NCBI GenBank assembly: GCA_945949385.1
Contig: CAMFEL010000001.1
Coordinates: forward strand, 1-59,603
Length of the DNA: 59,603 nt
Source of the DNA: an uncultured Clostridia bacterium
Lineage (GTDB): Bacteria > Bacillota > Clostridia > Oscillospirales > CAG-272
Direction of reading: 5' to 3'
Program-made: the position numbers and the translations under genes
Shown: piece by piece, positions 58,245 to 59,603 of the stretch
How positions within the stretch are numbered: the stretch's first letter is position 1
How the letters are laid out: every line of letters starts with the position of its first letter
The notes under the pieces: generated by a model
Database searches by the model: none
The model's input: the letters and a program-made list of their open reading frames with translations, nothing else
Told to the model about the DNA's origin: nothing

Positions 58245-58928
58245 ATGACGGCAGTATTTATCGTTCTGGGTATTGCCGCCCTTATCACCGTAATTCTCAG
58301 GCTTTTCGTCCGCATTTATTTTACCTTTGACGGGACAGAGCTTGTCTCATATGTAAAACTGGGGCCGCTGAAAGCCATGATCATCCCCTCCCCGCCCCGA
58401 AAGCTGAAATTCAGAAAAACCGCCCGCTTCCTTCGCGGCAAAAAACTGACGCGTGCAAAGAAGCGGGGCAAATCAAAAGAGTTCGGCAGAACGGGAGACA
58501 CTCTGGAGGATCTTATTTCTCAAATTTCCGAAACAGCAAAGAACCCTGAAATCACCCGTCTTTCTCTGAAGATCGCAAAGCTTATACTTCTCTACTTCCG
58601 ATATATGATACGGGTCGAATTTTTCAAGATCCATATCGGCATAGACACTGGAGACGCCGCCTCCTCCTGCATTGCCTGCGGGGCGGCATATCAGACGGTA
58701 GCTTACGCACTTGAATTTCTCGATGTCAATACGGTGCTGAAGCCGCTTGACGACGGGGTTGTAAATATCAGTCCCGTATTTAATGACGGAAAAACAGTAT
58801 ACGATATTTCAGGCATAATACGCATCCGCCTGTTTAATATACTTCGTGCGGTTGCGACCTCCGCATTCCGGAGCGCCGCTGAAAATACACAAAACATTGC
58901 CGCCGGCGCGGCACGAAAGGATATGTAA
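58245..58928 (+). CDS. DUF2953 domain-containing protein
   Basis: 227 residues. A single N-terminal membrane helix (TAVFIVLGIAALITVILRLFVRIYF), then a basic stretch (KLKFRKTARFLRGKKLTRAKKRGK). A domain follows with YRYMIRVEFFKIHIGIDTGDAASSCIACGAAY and VNISPVFNDGKTVYDISGIIRIRLFNIL, characteristic of the DUF2953/YtfI group. It is linked to gerW/ytfJ in sporulating Firmicutes (here two bases before it), suggesting a sporulation role not yet defined. GAAAGGAGTGAG precedes the ATG. Confidence 0.83.
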   Translation: MTAVFIVLGIAALITVILRLFVRIYFTFDGTELVSYVKLGPLKAMIIPSPPRKLKFRKTARFLRGKKLTRAKKRGKSKEFGRTGDTLEDLISQISETAKNPEITRLSLKIAKLILLYFRYMIRVEFFKIHIGIDTGDAASSCIACGAAYQTVAYALEFLDVNTVLKPLDDGVVNISPVFNDGKTVYDISGIIRIRLFNILRAVATSAFRSAAENTQNIAAGAARKDM

Positions 58929-58930
58929 TT

Positions 58931-59389
58931 ATGAGCGAAAACAAAATCGGCGAGATCATCAAAGCGTCTGTTGAAAGCATCAAATCCTCATTCGGCGCAA
59001 ACACCGTAACAGGAGACCCCATAACCACCGCAAACGGTACGGTTATTGTGCCCGTTTCCAAACTTTCCGTAGGCTTTGCTTCCGGCGGTATAGACTATAT
59101 CGGCAAAAAAGCAAAAATAGCCGCAGCCCCCGCAGCTACCACCAATTTCGGAGGCGGCGGAGGAACAGGCGTGTCAGTTACGCCCGTAGCCTTTATCGTC
59201 ATCGCTCCCGACGGCACCGTGACTATGCTCAACGTCAACGAGCCTACCGTGCGCGAGCCTCAGGACCCCGTAAGCCAGATAATCGGCGCTATTGAGCGCT
59301 CTCCCGAGCTTATCGAGCGTCTCAAAGATGTGCTTTCAAAGAAAAAAGCCTCCTACGGCGACAATAAGGCAGAGGAAGCAAAAAACTGA
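58931..59389 (+). CDS. gerW: Spore germination protein GerW (YtfJ) family
   Basis: 152 residues. IGEIIKASVESIKSSFGANTVTGDPITTANGTVIVPVSKLSVGFASGG matches YtfJ, as does a glycine-rich FGGGGGTGVSVTPVAFIVIAPDG loop. The C-terminal tail is charged. B. subtilis GerW is needed for germination in response to alanine and is made in the forespore. The gene begins two bases after the DUF2953 stop and is followed at a distance by the dacF-like gene, the order usual in Clostridia. Confidence 0.92.
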   Translation: MSENKIGEIIKASVESIKSSFGANTVTGDPITTANGTVIVPVSKLSVGFASGGIDYIGKKAKIAAAPAATTNFGGGGGTGVSVTPVAFIVIAPDGTVTMLNVNEPTVREPQDPVSQIIGAIERSPELIERLKDVLSKKKASYGDNKAEEAKN

Positions 59390-59481
59390 CCGTAAGCTCC
59401 TATCCCCACTGTAAATAATTGCTTGAATAAGCCGCCCCCATCCTTCAAATGCTTATAAAAAAGCATAAAAGGAGGAACAAA

Positions 59482-59603
59482 ATGCTCAGAAAAACGGCGG
59501 CTCTGATTTGCTGTGTTCTTTTTCTGTCCGCTATAATGACAGTTATATCAAGCGCGGCGGAGGATACCCCCTGCCCCAAGGTCAGCGCGCGGGGGGCGGT
59601 GCT
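59482..59603 (+). CDS. D-alanyl-D-alanine carboxypeptidase DacF-like, N-terminus (partial)
   Basis: 40 residues before the window ends. A signal peptide is clear: MLRKTAALICCVLFLSAIMTVISSAA with a likely cut after SSA-A. CPKVSARGAV follows, the opening of the S11 peptidase (class C PBP: P-xSAxsAVlmd). An AAGGAGGAAC site lies just ahead. Location after gerW supports a DacF/DacB identity, the carboxypeptidase that trims pentapeptides in spore cortex. The catalytic SxxK is beyond the window. Confidence 0.7.
   Translation, partial: MLRKTAALICCVLFLSAIMTVISSAAEDTPCPKVSARGAV

Noticed and set aside
1..59603. rRNA, tRNA, CRISPR arrays, prophage or insertion sequences
   Set aside because: No conserved rRNA or tRNA segments, no regularly spaced direct repeats and no transposase, integrase or phage structural gene were recognised. 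A tRNA/Infernal scan would be needed to be certain about RNAs.

Overview
The window looks like chromosomal DNA from an endospore-forming Clostridia (Bacillota), most likely in the Oscillospirales/Ruminococcaceae sphere. Evidence for sporulation is direct: spoIIAA-spoIIAB-sigF, ylbJ, yqfC-yqfD, spoVFA-spoVFB, spoIIID, a gerW/ytfJ homologue and the start of a dacF-like carboxypeptidase. G+C is moderate, Shine-Dalgarno sites are strong (GGAGG/AAAGG), and many promoters match the sigma-A consensus TTGACA-N17-TATAAT exactly or nearly. I saw no rRNA, tRNA, CRISPR array, insertion sequence or phage gene. Placement below class is inference.

Layout. 1-9570 (+): end of a lytic transglycosylase, M18 aminopeptidase, prfA, tsaC/sua5, a ParC-like topoisomerase subunit, a 34-residue membrane peptide, an MFS transporter and an LTA-synthase-like enzyme, closed by a bidirectional terminator. 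9584-11142 (-): the spoIIA operon. 11265-13705 (+): PPi-type phosphofructokinase and an iron alcohol dehydrogenase. 13770-17430 (-): small membrane protein, SpoU methyltransferase, prfB (no frameshift), a Cys-rich small protein, ylbJ. 17526-24658 (+): yqfC-yqfD-phoH-ybeY-era-recO-mutS2. 24659-29266: DUF4830-type protein, an orphan response-regulator-like protein, manA, a CorC-type membrane protein and a ROK-derived regulator. 29564-30716 (+): a BlaI-like repressor coupled to a predicted nuclease-fold/winged-helix protein. 30774-35203: spoVF operon, spoIIID, coaX, an ECF S component (probably pantothenate) and a flavodoxin-like protein. 35366-37612 (+): ylxM-ffh-rpsP-khpA. 37694-45940 (-): an eight-gene catabolic operon. 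46064-52636: tmcAL, ackA plus a TIM-barrel-like unknown, a zinc-ribbon membrane protein, rqcH and a GNAT. 52816-end (+): lon-engB-M50 protease-scpA-scpB-DUF2953-gerW-dacF.

How the genes fit together. Most of the window is conserved housekeeping and sporulation machinery. Translation quality control is well represented: RF1, RF2, tsaC, mutS2 and rqcH (the last two both belong to ribosome rescue in Bacillus), khpA, era and ybeY. The accessory part is the minus-strand operon 37694-45940, made of an FGGY kinase, NagB-like, NagA-like, ceramidase-like, SDR, HpcH/HpaI aldolase, aldo/keto reductase and Gfo/Idh proteins. Several members are divergent; the NagB-like protein lacks the usual catalytic Asp. 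It carries a perfect consensus promoter overlapping a large dyad and sits where rimM-trmD-rplS would often follow khpA. I regard it as the best candidate for an undescribed pathway, probably for an amino- or N-acylated sugar or a related compound. A second candidate is the BlaI-like/nuclease-like pair at 29564-30716. A third is a sequence motif shared by the coaX, ECF S-component and flavodoxin-like upstream regions.
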